Shown here: piece by piece, positions 34,082-44,978 of the stretch
How the letters are laid out: each line of letters starts with the position of its first letter
Position numbering within the stretch: position 1 is the stretch's first letter
Origin: an uncultured bacterium
Lineage (GTDB): Bacteria > Vulcanimicrobiota > CADAWZ01
Reading direction: 5' to 3'
Assembly (NCBI GenBank): GCA_949288455.1
Contig: CASEKF010000070.1
Location: 1 to 45,268, forward strand
DNA length: 45,268 nucleotides
The notes under the pieces: model-generated
The model's input: only the letters and a program-made list of their open reading frames with translations
Databases searched by the model: none
What the model was told of the DNA's origin: nothing
Position numbers and translations under genes: made by a program

Positions 34082-35581
34082 ATGCAACCAGATTCTGTAC
34101 AAGATGTTCCCGTGGACTCAGGCGACCTTATAACGAACCTTGTTATGTTGGGAATATTGCTTACGGTTATTCTTATTTATTTTTTAAATAATCCTCTTAA
34201 GCATGCTAAAGATTTTAGAATAAGATGTTTTTTAAATTGGTTTCCTCTGGGTCTTACTTACGCTTTTTTATATATGGGAAGATACAATCTTACGGTAGCT
34301 AAAAGTTCTTTGGGCGATTTAATTCCGAATCAAAGTTTCGGCGATATTTTTGGTTTAGGCTCGGTCGTATACGGCTGCGCTTTTTTGTTGAACGGCCCCA
34401 TAACTGAAAAAATAGGCGGTAAGAAAGCCATATTAATCGCTTCCGCCGGTTCTCTGATAATGAACGTGTTAATGGGAGTTTGTTTATACGGGGTTTTGAA
34501 CGGTCTTCTAAATCCGGACGCGTTAGTGATTTCCTTCATGGTTCTTTACGCCGTAAATATGTATTTCCAGAGTTTTGGGGCCGTCGCCGTCGTTAAAATT
34601 AATTCCCACTGGTTCAACATAAAAGAGAGAGGAGTTCTCGGAGGTATTTTCGGCACGCTGATTTCTCTTGGTCTTTTTTACGCTTTTAACTGGGGCGATT
34701 TGATCGTAGAGGCTACGAAAGCGAAACCCGACGCGTCTATGGGAGTCATAGAGGGAGCTTTACGCTCGCTTCTTAACGTGAATGGAAACATAGATCAAAT
34801 TTGGTACGTATTTTTTATTCCCGCTTTTATCCTGGTTATTTTCTTTTTTATAATTCTATTTTTCATCAAGGATTCTCCGGAAGAAGCCGGTTTTGCCAAT
34901 TTTGAATTGGGAGACGCTTCAGAAAGCGATCATAAAGACGATCTGGAAGGTTTGGCTCTTATAAAGAAGCTTATTGCCAATCCGATCATTTTAACCATAG
35001 CCTGTATTGAATTTTGTTCCGGCGTGCTCCGCCAAAGCGTCATGCATTGGTACAAAATATTCGTAGAGGATTTCGGATCTCTTCCGGGCAACGTGGAAGC
35101 TTTTCAGCCCGCTCAGTTTTTCTGCGATAATTGGGGGCTGTTGCTTTGTTTTGCCGGTATTCTCGGAGGAATGTTCGCCGGTTTTATTTCCGATAAGCTT
35201 TTTGGTTCCAGACGCGGCCCTTCAGCCGTATTTTTATATGCGGTTATGTTGATTTCCGCCGCAGTTATGGCTTTTACTCTTAAAGGGAATCAATTCTTAG
35301 TCGGCTGCATAGTCGTTTTGATGTCTCTGTGCGTTATAGGAGTTCACGGCATGCTTTCCGGCACCGCTACCATGGATTTCGGAGGTAAGAAAGCGGCCGC
35401 TACCACTACCGGTCTTGTCGACGGGTTCGTATATTTGGGAACGGGGTTTCAGGCTTTCGCCTTAGGAAGACTGACCACGATAGACTGGGGATGGTGGCCC
35501 GTATTTATGATTCCTTTCGCATGTATAGGCCTGTATTTCTCTTTAAAAATATGGAAGGCTTTTCCTGGAACTTCCAAATAA
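34082..35581 (+). CDS. Organophosphate:phosphate antiporter (GlpT/UhpT-like MFS)
   Basis: 499 residues, about 12 membrane segments, of the OPA family that exchanges sugar phosphates or glycerol-3-phosphate for phosphate. The pattern LTYAFLYMGRYNLTVAKSSL and, in the second half, CSGVLRQSVMHWYKIF carry the Arg pair that in GlpT binds substrate phosphate. Cytoplasmic loops have the usual GGKK and basic patches. Start is ATG at 34082; AAGGAAGG lies 14 bases before, longer than ideal, and a GTG at 34037 is an alternative. It sits between phosphofructokinase and cysteine synthase and fits the sugar-phosphate theme. The exact substrate is unknown. Confidence 0.85.
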   Translation: MQPDSVQDVPVDSGDLITNLVMLGILLTVILIYFLNNPLKHAKDFRIRCFLNWFPLGLTYAFLYMGRYNLTVAKSSLGDLIPNQSFGDIFGLGSVVYGCAFLLNGPITEKIGGKKAILIASAGSLIMNVLMGVCLYGVLNGLLNPDALVISFMVLYAVNMYFQSFGAVAVVKINSHWFNIKERGVLGGIFGTLISLGLFYAFNWGDLIVEATKAKPDASMGVIEGALRSLLNVNGNIDQIWYVFFIPAFILVIFFFIILFFIKDSPEEAGFANFELGDASESDHKDDLEGLALIKKLIANPIILTIACIEFCSGVLRQSVMHWYKIFVEDFGSLPGNVEAFQPAQFFCDNWGLLLCFAGILGGMFAGFISDKLFGSRRGPSAVFLYAVMLISAAVMAFTLKGNQFLVGCIVVLMSLCVIGVHGMLSGTATMDFGGKKAAATTTGLVDGFVYLGTGFQAFALGRLTTIDWGWWPVFMIPFACIGLYFSLKIWKAFPGTSK

Positions 35582-35609
35582 TCTTAAATTTTTTTAGGCG
35601 ATAAAGATT

Positions 35610-36533
35610 ATGAAATACTACGAATCGGAAGCCTTTTCAATAGGCGAAACTCCTTTGGTTAGAATAAGGCGCAAAAGTAGAAATATATTTTTGAAGCTGG
35701 AGTCAAGGAATATGTCCGGGTCGGTTAAAAGCCGTTTGGCTTGCGCTATGATTACGGACGCTTTTTCCGAAGGACGTTTATCCAAAAAAACTACGATTGT
35801 GGAAGCCACAAGCGGAAATACCGGAATAGCTCTCGCTCAGATTGCCAAAGCTCTTGGATTTAAATTAATTATAGTTATGCCTTCTTCTATGAGTTACGAA
35901 CGGCAGAAAATAATAAAAGCCTTCGGAGCTAAACTGATTTTGACCGACGGGACTCTTGGAATGCCTGCTTCCATAAAAAAAGCTTTTGATATAACGAAAG
36001 GGAAAACTGATTTCGTTACGCTTGATCAGTTTTCCAATCCTGCGAATATCAGGATTCACCGTTTAACTACCGGTCCGGAAATTTGGAATGATCTCGACGG
36101 GCAAGTAGACGCTATTGTCGCGGGAGTAGGCACGGGAGGCACCATAAGCGGCATAGCGGAATATATTAAATACGATAAAAAGCGATCGATAAAAGTTATA
36201 GCGGTTGAACCTTCGTCGTCTCCGGTTATTTCTCAGACATTGAACAATGAAAAGCCGACTCCCGGAATTCATAAAATACAGGGTATCGGAGCCGGGTTTA
36301 TTCCCGCCTCTTTGAATTTAAAGGTAGTCGATGCCGCCGAGACGGTAACGGACGAAGAAGCCGTTTGGCATACCCGTTCTCTGGCTCGTGACTACGGCGT
36401 TTTTTCCGGTATTTCCGGAGGAGCGGCTTTTGCCGCGGCCGTTAAAATTATTGAAACTTTGCCGAAAGGCTCCAACGCCGTTGCGATTATACCGGATTCC
36501 GGCGAACGTTATCTCTCTTCCGACTTATTTTAA
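35610..36533 (+). CDS. cysK: Cysteine synthase (O-acetylserine sulfhydrylase)
   Basis: 307 residues, PLP fold type II. It forms cysteine from O-acetylserine and sulfide. The PLP Lys is in SGSVKSRLA (usual NPGGSVKDR; here slightly altered), with substrate loop EATSGNTGIALAQ, phosphate loop GVGTGGTISGIAEY, and GISGGAA near the C-terminus. Similar enzymes include CysM and cystathionine beta-synthase; CysK/M cannot be separated with certainty. ATG at 35610, 28 bases after the transporter. Confidence 0.9.
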   Translation: MKYYESEAFSIGETPLVRIRRKSRNIFLKLESRNMSGSVKSRLACAMITDAFSEGRLSKKTTIVEATSGNTGIALAQIAKALGFKLIIVMPSSMSYERQKIIKAFGAKLILTDGTLGMPASIKKAFDITKGKTDFVTLDQFSNPANIRIHRLTTGPEIWNDLDGQVDAIVAGVGTGGTISGIAEYIKYDKKRSIKVIAVEPSSSPVISQTLNNEKPTPGIHKIQGIGAGFIPASLNLKVVDAAETVTDEEAVWHTRSLARDYGVFSGISGGAAFAAAVKIIETLPKGSNAVAIIPDSGERYLSSDLF

Positions 36534-36615
36534 TTGATTGTTCGCAGGAAGATGTTTAAAAATTGCAGAAAATTTACCAAATCAGCATATCGCCGTATAC
36601 GAAAGGTTTGCCTTT

Positions 36616-39465
36616 ATGAACGTTAACTATTCTGGTCCAGATTCCGAAGTTCAAAAAGATATGGAGAACAAGATATCCGCTCTTATCAGAATAGCGGATA
36701 TAGCTAAGCAGGATAACGAGATAAATATTCTTTTCGAGCAGTTTTTGGATATACTTATCGAGATGATCGGAGTCGACAGCGGCCTTGTTAAATTTTTGGA
36801 GCCGCGAGGCAATTTTTTTATGAAGCCGGAGATATTTCATGGAGTTTCGCAGAAGTATCTCGATAAAATTTCAAATATGCCGTCCGGCGGATGTTTGTGT
36901 TCTATCGCTTTGGCCTCTAAAGAACTTGTTTTTTCAAGCGATATAACCAGAGACAGAACCTTAAGCTGTCCTCATTGCAAGAGCGAAGGGTTTAAATTTG
37001 TCGCGGTTATTCCTTTGCTGCGTAATGACGACGTTATAGGCGTAGTTCAGCTCGCTTCTTATAAAATAAAGAAAATTAAGCCGGTGGAAAAATATCTGAT
37101 GTCATGCGCGGGAAAGTTATTCAATTACGCCATGAATTATTATGATATGAATAACAGTATTAACTTATGTAAAAATTACCATGAGTTTTATTTGAAGATT
37201 TCGCAGCGTCCCATCATAATTGTCGATACAGAATGGCGGATTAAGCATATCGGCAGTTATGCGGTAAAACTTTTGGATATTCCGGCTGAAAATCTGATTG
37301 AGGCTCCCTTGTCCGATATAATGCCCAAAGAAGATATAGAGAAGATTCCTCAGTTCGCTTTCGAATCTTCTCCGCCTTTGACAACGTCTCTTAAGGGTAT
37401 CAAATCTCCTATTGAAGTTTCGGCTTCCGTTCATCCGGTGAGAGAAGCGATAAATAATTCCGTTATCAGATATATTCTTGATATGGAATGTATTCAGAAA
37501 GAAGAATCCATTCAGGAAAAATTTGATAAATTCAAGATGAAATCCAACGATTTTCTTGAAATAGTGGCGAATCTTGACTTTAAGACCACGGTTCAGGATT
37601 TCTGCGATTCCTCAATGGCAAAAATATCGGGACTTCTTTCGGTCGATCCTTCTAAATATCTCGTCTATTTCTTTGATTCGCTGTCTCAGGAGTTGACTTT
37701 GATCGCTCATTCCGGTTATTCGGTCGATTTTCTGGAAAGTCATGCCGTCGTTTCTTCGGAAACTTACGAATATAAAACTGCTCTTAATACTCAAAAGCTT
37801 TATTCTTCTTCGTCTGACGGAGAATGGAACGTTATAGTTCCTCTTATTTACGGAGGTCAGTCTAAGGGGCTTTTTATCCTGAATTCTCCTTTGGAGCCTT
37901 CCGATAGTCTTTACGAAAGAAACAGATTTACGGCTATAGCTACTCTTATCGCCAGTATGATGGAAAAGCAGGCTTTATATGATTCTCTTTCTCAGAATTC
38001 TGACGCGATAGCGGATATAAATGCTAAAAGCGAGATTTTATCTTGCGCTATATCTAATGATTCCTTGGAGCCGGATGATAAAATTCGGAAAATATTTGAA
38101 GCTATGCTTGACATTTCGACTTGTTCTTTTGTTTCCGTTATGATCAAAAAAGACGGGGAAATGGCCGTTTATTCTATGCATAGCGGAAGCGGTTTATCCT
38201 GCGCCGTATCTCCTCCGAATTTCGATTCCAGAGAATCGTTTGTTTTTGAAAAAGCTCAGTCTCTTTTCTATCCCGATTCTTCCGGATCTCAAACTCAGTT
38301 TGACGGCGACGAGAAACTTGAGGGCAGATATGCCGCGGTTATGCCGATTATATGCGAAAGCGGCGTCAAGGCGGTTGTCCGTCTTGAAAACGACGCAGCC
38401 GTGAACGAGCTTCCTGTTAACGTTTTATCAATTGCGGCTAAGATTTTCTTATATTATTTGGAAACCGAGCGTTTAGCGGAAAATATCGCCGGCCTGAAGA
38501 GAGATAATGAAGACGCTCTGGGACGTCTTTCGGCAAAGCAGGCGGAATTTGAAGAGGAAGTGAACAAGAATTCCGAATTGGAAAAAAATAACGCCATACT
38601 TATGGAGGAGCTTCAAGAAGTTCAAATTGCCGAAGAAGAGAGCAGAGATCTTTTAGAAGACACTCAAAAAGTTTTAACCGAAACCGTCAAAGAAAAAGAA
38701 AATTTAGAAAAAGAGAGACAGAGTTTTATCGATAAGATTAATCTTCTGGAGGAGAACGAACGGAACCTTCGCCTTAAATTAGACGCGAAACAGGACGAGA
38801 TCATACGGGAACGCAGCAGGGCTAAATTGGAGGACGACAGATTAAGGGAAGAGATCCAGAAGATTAAGAATGACGCTTTGAATGAAAAAGAAAAATCTGC
38901 TTTGTTAATAGAGCGTTATTCTTCGGATTTGAACTCGTTAGCTCAAGATCTGTCTCGGGAAAAGCAGAAAAATTTGGAAATTGAGAAAGTTATGCGGAAC
39001 GAAGCCGATATGCGCAGGCTGGAAACTTTATCTCAAGAACAAAAGTATAAACGTCAGATCGAGGATTTGGAGCAGGATCTTCTTTTAGGTCAAGCGCGTC
39101 TAAAAGCCGCGGAGGCTGAGGAACAGAATTTAAAAGATAAAGCCTTGAAGATGGAAGAGAAGAGTTTCGCTTCTTCGGAACTTATCAAATTTGCGTCTTT
39201 GGCTATAAAGCGGATCCTTGAAGCTTCGTATAAGGATTCGATAGTCGACATACTTCAGGATTCGGCTTTATACCTTACCGGACACAGGGTTTCTCTCGTT
39301 TCTTCAGATCTCGTTTCTCTTCGTTCTTCTTTAAAGTTGGTTTCGTCTCTAATGGAGGAGGGCGGAGTTAAAAAGCTTGTTTGGGAGTCTGTTTCGGACA
39401 CGGCTTTAAAGCGCCTTCATGAGTTTTGCATTATGCTTAAGATTTCGGACGTTTTAAGTTCGTAG
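36616..39465 (+). CDS. GAF/PAS sensor-like protein with long coiled coil, no catalytic output
   Basis: 949 residues. Order: GAF-like domain (about 20-170), PAS-like domain (about 185-305, RPIIIVDTEWRIKHIGSYAV), two more GAF-like domains (about 320-460 and 490-620), coiled coil (about 625-870, rich in E/K/Q/L), and a helical tail. The first GAF has a CLC and SCPHC set (Cys93, Cys95, Cys118, His120, Cys121) that could hold a metal or act as a redox site. No histidine kinase, GGDEF, EAL, phosphatase or HTH domain follows, and no signal peptide or membrane segment is seen. Start chosen at ATG 36616 with GAAAGG upstream; 26 more codons are open upstream. It may be a cytoplasmic structural or signalling scaffold. 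Function unknown. Confidence 0.8.
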   Translation: MNVNYSGPDSEVQKDMENKISALIRIADIAKQDNEINILFEQFLDILIEMIGVDSGLVKFLEPRGNFFMKPEIFHGVSQKYLDKISNMPSGGCLCSIALASKELVFSSDITRDRTLSCPHCKSEGFKFVAVIPLLRNDDVIGVVQLASYKIKKIKPVEKYLMSCAGKLFNYAMNYYDMNNSINLCKNYHEFYLKISQRPIIIVDTEWRIKHIGSYAVKLLDIPAENLIEAPLSDIMPKEDIEKIPQFAFESSPPLTTSLKGIKSPIEVSASVHPVREAINNSVIRYILDMECIQKEESIQEKFDKFKMKSNDFLEIVANLDFKTTVQDFCDSSMAKISGLLSVDPSKYLVYFFDSLSQELTLIAHSGYSVDFLESHAVVSSETYEYKTALNTQKLYSSSSDGEWNVIVPLIYGGQSKGLFILNSPLEPSDSLYERNRFTAIATLIASMMEKQALYDSLSQNSDAIADINAKSEILSCAISNDSLEPDDKIRKIFEAMLDISTCSFVSVMIKKDGEMAVYSMHSGSGLSCAVSPPNFDSRESFVFEKAQSLFYPDSSGSQTQFDGDEKLEGRYAAVMPIICESGVKAVVRLENDAAVNELPVNVLSIAAKIFLYYLETERLAENIAGLKRDNEDALGRLSAKQAEFEEEVNKNSELEKNNAILMEELQEVQIAEEESRDLLEDTQKVLTETVKEKENLEKERQSFIDKINLLEENERNLRLKLDAKQDEIIRERSRAKLEDDRLREEIQKIKNDALNEKEKSALLIERYSSDLNSLAQDLSREKQKNLEIEKVMRNEADMRRLETLSQEQKYKRQIEDLEQDLLLGQARLKAAEAEEQNLKDKALKMEEKSFASSELIKFASLAIKRILEASYKDSIVDILQDSALYLTGHRVSLVSSDLVSLRSSLKLVSSLMEEGGVKKLVWESVSDTALKRLHEFCIMLKISDVLSS

Positions 39466-39485
39466 CGCGTTATCGTTATTTAATC

Positions 39486-39524
39486 GGACAGTTTCCTTAA
39501 AAGGGACTGTCTTTTTATTTTTTT
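39486..39524 (+). terminator. Terminator after the GAF/coiled-coil gene
   Basis: GACAGT/ACTGTC stem with additional CC/GG pairing, followed by CTTTTTATTTTTTT. Confidence 0.8.
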
Positions 39525-39616
39525 AAATATGCACGGTTTTTTCTTTCTTTTAACAGGTAAATAAACGTTTTCGGAAGAAATTCTTTTTATGAAATACAAT
39601 GAAACGAGAGGTTTTT

Positions 39617-40927
39617 ATGTCGGAAATAGTATTAGATTATTCAAATACTTGCGATTGCGTTACAGAGAGCGATATAGACGCTATAATACCCGAGGTTCTT
39701 GCGGCTAAGGAGCTTGTCGATTTAAAAAGCGGACAGGGCGGCGATTTCCTGGGATGGTTAGATCTTCCTTCGTCCGTTTCGGAGGAGCTTATTAAGGATA
39801 TTGAGGAAACGGCGGAGAAGGCTCGTTCTTTATGCGATCTGTTTATAGTGATCGGCATAGGAGGTTCTTATTTGGGAGCCAGGGCCGCGATATCCGCTTT
39901 AAAAGGCGAAGGATTAGCCGAGTTTGAAAATAAATCGGGCAACTCTCCCGATATTTGTTTCGCCGGTTTTAACATGTCTTCTTCAAGCTTGTCTTCCCTG
40001 CTTGATTTAATCAAACGCAGGCGCGTTTTCGTCAACGTAATTTCCAAATCCGGCACGACTACCGAGCCTGCCATCGCCTTGCGGGCCGCGTATGAAGCGA
40101 TGAAGGAGAAGGTGGGAAGGGAAGAGGCTTCGAAACGTTTCGCAGCCACTACCGATAAAGCGAAGGGAGCTTTGAAGACTCTTGCCGACAGAGAAGGCTG
40201 GAAAACCTACGTAGTGCCTGACGACGTCGGCGGCAGATACAGCGTTTTGACTCCCGTAGGTCTTCTTCCAATAGCGGCCGCCGGCCTTGATATAAGGAAA
40301 ATGCTGGCCGGAGCCAGGGCCGCGAAGGAAAACGCGGCTGTTAAAGACGTCAGACAAAATACGTCTTGCCTTTATGCCGCTATCAGGAATATTTTATATA
40401 GAAAAGGCAAAAAGATAGAGATTTTATCTAACTTTGAACAATATTTGCATTATTTCGGCGAATGGTGGAAACAGCTTTACGGAGAGAGCGAAGGAAAAGA
40501 CGGAAAGGGATTATATCCCGACAGTCTTGATTTTTCGACTGATCTTCATTCTATGGGGCAGTATATTCAAGAGGGGGAAAGATTATTGGCCGAGACTTTT
40601 ATAAACGTCTTGGAATCCGATAAAAAGATTTTCGTCCCTCATTGGGAAGACAATCTCGACGGTTTGGGCTATCTTGAAGGAAAATCTCTGGATTATATAA
40701 ATTCCATAGCTTTAAAGGCCACTGCCGAAGCGCATTTACAGGGCGGCGTTCCTAATATGGAATTTAAAATTCCGCGTTTGGACGAATATTTTATCGGTTA
40801 TATGTTTTATATGTTTGAGTATGCATGCGCAGTGAGCGGATATATTTTGGGAGTAAATCCTTTTAATCAACCGGGAGTGGAAGCTTATAAACAAAATATG
40901 TTCCGTCTTCTCGGCAAGTTTAAGTAA
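39617..40927 (+). CDS. pgi: Glucose-6-phosphate isomerase
   Basis: 436 residues, the shorter form seen in many Firmicutes and thermophiles. It interconverts glucose- and fructose-6-phosphate. Motifs: [47 protein letters not shown], and the late QGGVPNMEF and [13 protein letters not shown] at 39617 with GAGAGG upstream; the frame is open six codons further without a suitable site. glgB follows after eight bases, so the pair is likely co-transcribed. Confidence 0.95.
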   Translation: MSEIVLDYSNTCDCVTESDIDAIIPEVLAAKELVDLKSGQGGDFLGWLDLPSSVSEELIKDIEETAEKARSLCDLFIVIGIGGSYLGARAAISALKGEGLAEFENKSGNSPDICFAGFNMSSSSLSSLLDLIKRRRVFVNVISKSGTTTEPAIALRAAYEAMKEKVGREEASKRFAATTDKAKGALKTLADREGWKTYVVPDDVGGRYSVLTPVGLLPIAAAGLDIRKMLAGARAAKENAAVKDVRQNTSCLYAAIRNILYRKGKKIEILSNFEQYLHYFGEWWKQLYGESEGKDGKGLYPDSLDFSTDLHSMGQYIQEGERLLAETFINVLESDKKIFVPHWEDNLDGLGYLEGKSLDYINSIALKATAEAHLQGGVPNMEFKIPRLDEYFIGYMFYMFEYACAVSGYILGVNPFNQPGVEAYKQNMFRLLGKFK

Positions 40928-40935
40928 AGGAGTAT

Positions 40936-43275
40936 ATGTATAAAATGGCTGCTACCGTTACTTTAGAACAGATTTACAGCGTACTGTATGCGGACTTATC
41001 GGATCCTTTTGATATTCTGGGAGCGCATATAGTTGAATTTGACGGAAATAAGCTTGTGGCAATACGTTGTTTTTTCCCTGACGTCGATAGAGTTTTTGTG
41101 ATTGACGTCGCTTCGGGCAAAGAATACGAAATGGAGAAGATCCACAAAGACGGCTTTTTTGAAAGAATTTGTGAAGACAGAACGACCGTTTTTAAATATA
41201 AGCTTAGAAAATGCTTTAAGAATGGCGGGGAACAGGTCGTTTACGACAAGTACAGTTTTTTGCCCGTAATTTCCGAGGACGATTTATATCTTTACAATAA
41301 AGGCGATCTTCATTACGCTTATAATTCTTTGGGGGCGCACATCGTCGAAGCGGACGGAGTACGGGGCGTATTGTTTGCCGTCTGGGCTCCTACCGCTCGC
41401 AGAGTAAGCGTAGTTGGCGATTTCAATAATTGGGACGGCCGCGTAGATATTATGCGTATGCGCGGATCTTCCGGCATTTGGGAATTGTTTGTTCCCGAGC
41501 TTGACGAGGGCGAAATTTATAAATATGAGATTTTTACGCAAAGACGTCAAATTATCCTTAAAATGGATCCGTTTTCTTTCAGCGCCGAACTTGCTCCCAA
41601 TACGGCTTCATACGTTTATAATCTTGACGATTACGAATGGAGCGACGGAGAATGGATGGCGAACAGACGTGGGCGCGATTATAAAAAAGAGCCCGTTTCG
41701 ATTTATGAAGTTCACTTGGGTTCGTGGATGAGAACTGCCGAAGGCAAGAACGAGATGCTTCCGTATACCGAATTGGCGCGAAACCTTGTCGATTACGTAA
41801 AAGATATGGGTTACACTCACGTTGAGCTTCTTCCCGTGGCAGAGCATCCGTTCAGCGGTTCCTGGGGCTATCAGGTTACGGGTTATTACGCTCCTACAAG
41901 CCGATTTGGCGAGCCGGACGAGTTTATGTATTTTGTAAATTACTGTCATCAAAACGGCATATCCGTAATTTTGGATTGGGTTCCGGCGCATTTCCCGAAA
42001 GATATTCATGCGTTAGCCTGTTTTGACGGAACTTGTCTTTACGAACATCAGGATCCGCGTCAAGGCGAACATATGGATTGGGGCACTTTGATTTTTAATT
42101 TCGGCAGAAACGAAGTTAAAAACTTTTTGATTTCTAACGCTCTTTTCTGGCTTGACAAATATCATATAGACGGATTAAGAATCGACGCCGTCGCCTCTAT
42201 GCTATATTTGGATTATTCCAAGAAAGAGGGTCAATGGATTCCTAATAAGTACGGCGGCAAAGAGAATCTTGAAGCCATCGACTTTATTAAACAGCTTAAT
42301 CAGGTAGTCGGCAAATATGATCCCGAGGTTATGATGATAGCCGAAGAATCGACGGCATGGCCAAGAGTGTCCTCTCCCGTTTACATGGGCGGATTAGGTT
42401 TTGGCTATAAATGGAATATGGGTTGGATGAACGACATGCTTCGATATATGTCTCTTGATCCGATTTATAGAAAATATAATCAAAACATGTTGACTTTCAG
42501 TATTTTATACGCTTTTTCAGAGAAGTTTATTCTTCCTCTTTCGCATGACGAAGTCGTACATGGCAAGGGGTCGCTAATGAATAAAATGCCCGGAAGTCCT
42601 TGGGAAAAGGCGGCTAATTTGAGACTTCTTTTCTCATACATGTTCGCTCATCCCGGCAAGAAGCTGATATTTCAGGGCAGCGATTTCGGTCAGCCTGCCG
42701 AATGGAATCATGACAAGAGCGTGGATTGGCATCTTTTGAATTACGAGCCTTACAGCGGGCTTCAGCAGTTTATGCGCGATTTGCTTCGCGTTTATAAGTC
42801 CGAGCCGTCTCTTTATGAGGTTGATTTTGACTACAAGGGTTTTGAATGGATAGATTTTAACGATAATTTAAACAGCATCGTTTCTTTTATCAGGAAAGAC
42901 GAATCGGCTAAAAAGCTGATAATCGCCGTATTCAATTTTACGCCGGTAGTGCGCAGAGGTTATAGAATAGGAGTTCCCGCAAAGGGTTTTTACAAGGAAA
43001 TTTTCAATTCCGATTCTTCCGTATACGGAGGCGCTAATTTTGGCAATTTGGGAGGCATTTGGTCTGAAAATATTCCTACTCATGGCAAAGAATTTTCTAT
43101 TTCTTTGACTCTTCCGCCTTTAGGAGCTTTATATTTTGGAATAGACGTTCCGGAAAAAGAACTTTCCTCGGCTTTTTCCGAGAATGTAAAGGATGAGGGA
43201 GAAACTTCCGAATCTATGGGCGTTAAAAAGGTTATAGCTCGAAAAAAAGCGGAAAAAAATAAGACTGATATATAA
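40936..43275 (+). CDS. glgB: 1,4-alpha-glucan branching enzyme
   Basis: 779 residues, GH13 branching enzyme of the GlgB type with N1 (about 1-130) and N2 (CBM48, about 130-240) beta domains. Catalytic residues are visible: nucleophile Asp417 in [16 protein letters not shown], acid/base Glu470 in MMIAEES, Asp538 in [11 protein letters not shown]. It makes alpha-1,6 branches in glycogen. A C-terminal 30-residue Lys/Glu-rich tail extends the usual end. Two starts are possible: ATG at 40936 (AAAGGAG is close) or at 40945. No glgA/C/P is adjacent in this window. A terminator follows. Confidence 0.95.
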   Translation: MYKMAATVTLEQIYSVLYADLSDPFDILGAHIVEFDGNKLVAIRCFFPDVDRVFVIDVASGKEYEMEKIHKDGFFERICEDRTTVFKYKLRKCFKNGGEQVVYDKYSFLPVISEDDLYLYNKGDLHYAYNSLGAHIVEADGVRGVLFAVWAPTARRVSVVGDFNNWDGRVDIMRMRGSSGIWELFVPELDEGEIYKYEIFTQRRQIILKMDPFSFSAELAPNTASYVYNLDDYEWSDGEWMANRRGRDYKKEPVSIYEVHLGSWMRTAEGKNEMLPYTELARNLVDYVKDMGYTHVELLPVAEHPFSGSWGYQVTGYYAPTSRFGEPDEFMYFVNYCHQNGISVILDWVPAHFPKDIHALACFDGTCLYEHQDPRQGEHMDWGTLIFNFGRNEVKNFLISNALFWLDKYHIDGLRIDAVASMLYLDYSKKEGQWIPNKYGGKENLEAIDFIKQLNQVVGKYDPEVMMIAEESTAWPRVSSPVYMGGLGFGYKWNMGWMNDMLRYMSLDPIYRKYNQNMLTFSILYAFSEKFILPLSHDEVVHGKGSLMNKMPGSPWEKAANLRLLFSYMFAHPGKKLIFQGSDFGQPAEWNHDKSVDWHLLNYEPYSGLQQFMRDLLRVYKSEPSLYEVDFDYKGFEWIDFNDNLNSIVSFIRKDESAKKLIIAVFNFTPVVRRGYRIGVPAKGFYKEIFNSDSSVYGGANFGNLGGIWSENIPTHGKEFSISLTLPPLGALYFGIDVPEKELSSAFSENVKDEGETSESMGVKKVIARKKAEKNKTDI

Positions 43276-43284
43276 AAAGATTGC

Positions 43285-43346
43285 AAGCCGAGTATTGATC
43301 TTTCAGCGTTTCCAGCTTTAAAATGATGCTCGGCTTTTCTTTTTTA
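43285..43346 (+). terminator. Terminator after glgB
   Basis: AAGCCGAG/CTCGGCTT stem with a 36-base loop and T-rich tail. Confidence 0.7.
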
Positions 43347-43368
43347 TATTTATTGACGCGGAGGCTTT

Positions 43369-43746
43369 ATGAAGAAATTTGTATTATTTATTTTTTTATT
43401 TACGTTTATGTTTTCATATTCTTACGCTTTTTCAAGACATATCAGGCATGATATGGTAAGAATTGATCCGGGATTGCGGACCACGTGGCAATACGGAAGG
43501 ACTTACGTTAAAGAATATTCCGGAATTGTCGTCAGGATAGACACTGCGGTAAAATGGGACAGATATTTGGATCTTAAGCGCGAAAACGGCGAAACCATAA
43601 AAATAAAACTTGACTCAATGACCGATTATAAACCTTCATGGTCGGCTTTAAAAGAAGGAAGTTTTATTAAAGTTAAGGCGGACGCAAATAATTACGCGTC
43701 TTATATAGAAGTTTGTTTCGGGAAAGATATCAAGCTTAAAGACTAA
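43369..43746 (+). CDS. Small exported protein of unknown function
   Basis: 125 residues: a signal peptide (MKKFVLFIFLFTFMFSYSYA) followed by a 105-residue, strand-rich domain with basic and aromatic residues (KEYSGIVVRIDTAVKWDRYLDLKRENGETIKIKL). The pattern resembles a small OB-like beta barrel, but I recognise no family. ATG follows GCGGAGG. It lies alone between the glgB terminator and the WG-repeat gene. Probably periplasmic or surface. Confidence 0.75.
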   Translation: MKKFVLFIFLFTFMFSYSYAFSRHIRHDMVRIDPGLRTTWQYGRTYVKEYSGIVVRIDTAVKWDRYLDLKRENGETIKIKLDSMTDYKPSWSALKEGSFIKVKADANNYASYIEVCFGKDIKLKD

Positions 43747-43817
43747 AGAAATCCGTTTTAGATTATGGAAAATTAATCCGTTTTTTACAATCGAATTTTA
43801 TAAAGGGAGTTATATTT

Positions 43818-44897
43818 ATGAATAAAACTGCGGCCCTATTAGCGGTTTTTATGTTTTTTGCGCTAAGTTTGTTCGGTTGTTCCGATAAGAAAGTTTCAGA
43901 ATCGGAAGAGTCGAAAAAAATAAAATCGACCGTTTCGGGAAGAGTCGCGTTAAATAAAGTTTACGGTTTTATTGATAAAAACGGCAAACAGGCGATAGAC
44001 GTTAAATTCAGCGAGGCTAAATCTTTTTCTGAAGGTTTGGCCGCCGTTGAGCTTGATTCATCTTGGGGGTTTTCAGATAAAAGCGGGAATATCATAATAG
44101 AGCCCGAATACGACGACGCAAGGAATTTTTCCGAAGGTTTAGCTCCCGTCAGAAAAGGCGGACGTTGGTTTTACGTTGATAAAGACGGAACTTCCGCTTT
44201 AGATATCGAGGGCATGACCGACGCTTATTCTTTTAAGGAAGGTCTTGCAAAGGTTTTTATAAATGATTCTTGGCATTTTATCGATAGGAAGGGCAATTTT
44301 ATAATCGATCTTGACAAGAACGTTTATCCTTTGGATTTTTCTGAAGGTTTAGCGCCCGTTAAAATTAACGATCTTTGGGGTTTTATCGATAAAAAGGGCA
44401 AGATGGTTATAGAGCCTCGTTTCTATTATAAACCTTGGGTTAGAAATCTTAGTTTTTCGGAAGGTTTTTTCCCTGCGTTTTCGCTTTCCAAATGGGGTTT
44501 TATCGATAAAAAGGGCAAGTTTGAGATAGAAAGGAAATATGATTTCGCCTTAAATTTTTCGGAAGGGTTGGCGGCGGTAAAATTAAACGGCAAGTGGGGC
44601 TATATCGATAAGAAAGGTAATTTTGCGGTTTCTCCCGAATATGACTTGGCTTTAAAATTTTCCGAGGGTTTAGCCGCGGTTATGTCTAACGGCAAGTGGG
44701 GCTATATCGATAAAAAGGGCGGCACGGTTATAGAGCCTTCGTTTGATCTGGCTTTTAATTTTTCCGACGGAGCCGCCGTAATAGTTCTTAACGAAAAATA
44801 CGGTTTTATAGATAAGTCGGGAAAATTTATTTATCCCGCCGAACTTAATTTCGCGGATAATTTTTCGGAAGGCTTGGCCGCAGTCGTCCCGGAGTAA
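43818..44897 (+). CDS. WG-repeat lipoprotein
   Basis: 359 residues. Signal with FGC (lipidated Cys21), then nine repeats of about 35 residues with the core WGFIDKKGKxVIEPxYDxAxxFSEGLAAV, the WG repeat (KWG motif). Repeats three and four are more divergent (WFYVDK, WHFIDR). Such proteins form beta-propeller-like or solenoid surfaces of uncertain role. ATG follows AAGGGAG. Confidence 0.9.
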   Translation: MNKTAALLAVFMFFALSLFGCSDKKVSESEESKKIKSTVSGRVALNKVYGFIDKNGKQAIDVKFSEAKSFSEGLAAVELDSSWGFSDKSGNIIIEPEYDDARNFSEGLAPVRKGGRWFYVDKDGTSALDIEGMTDAYSFKEGLAKVFINDSWHFIDRKGNFIIDLDKNVYPLDFSEGLAPVKINDLWGFIDKKGKMVIEPRFYYKPWVRNLSFSEGFFPAFSLSKWGFIDKKGKFEIERKYDFALNFSEGLAAVKLNGKWGYIDKKGNFAVSPEYDLALKFSEGLAAVMSNGKWGYIDKKGGTVIEPSFDLAFNFSDGAAVIVLNEKYGFIDKSGKFIYPAELNFADNFSEGLAAVVPE

Positions 44898-44978
44898 ATA
44901 ATTGAGGCGTAAATATCGCCGCGATTATTTGAACGCTGAGACGACTTTTTGATTTTGGAATCGGTTAATAATTTTATT

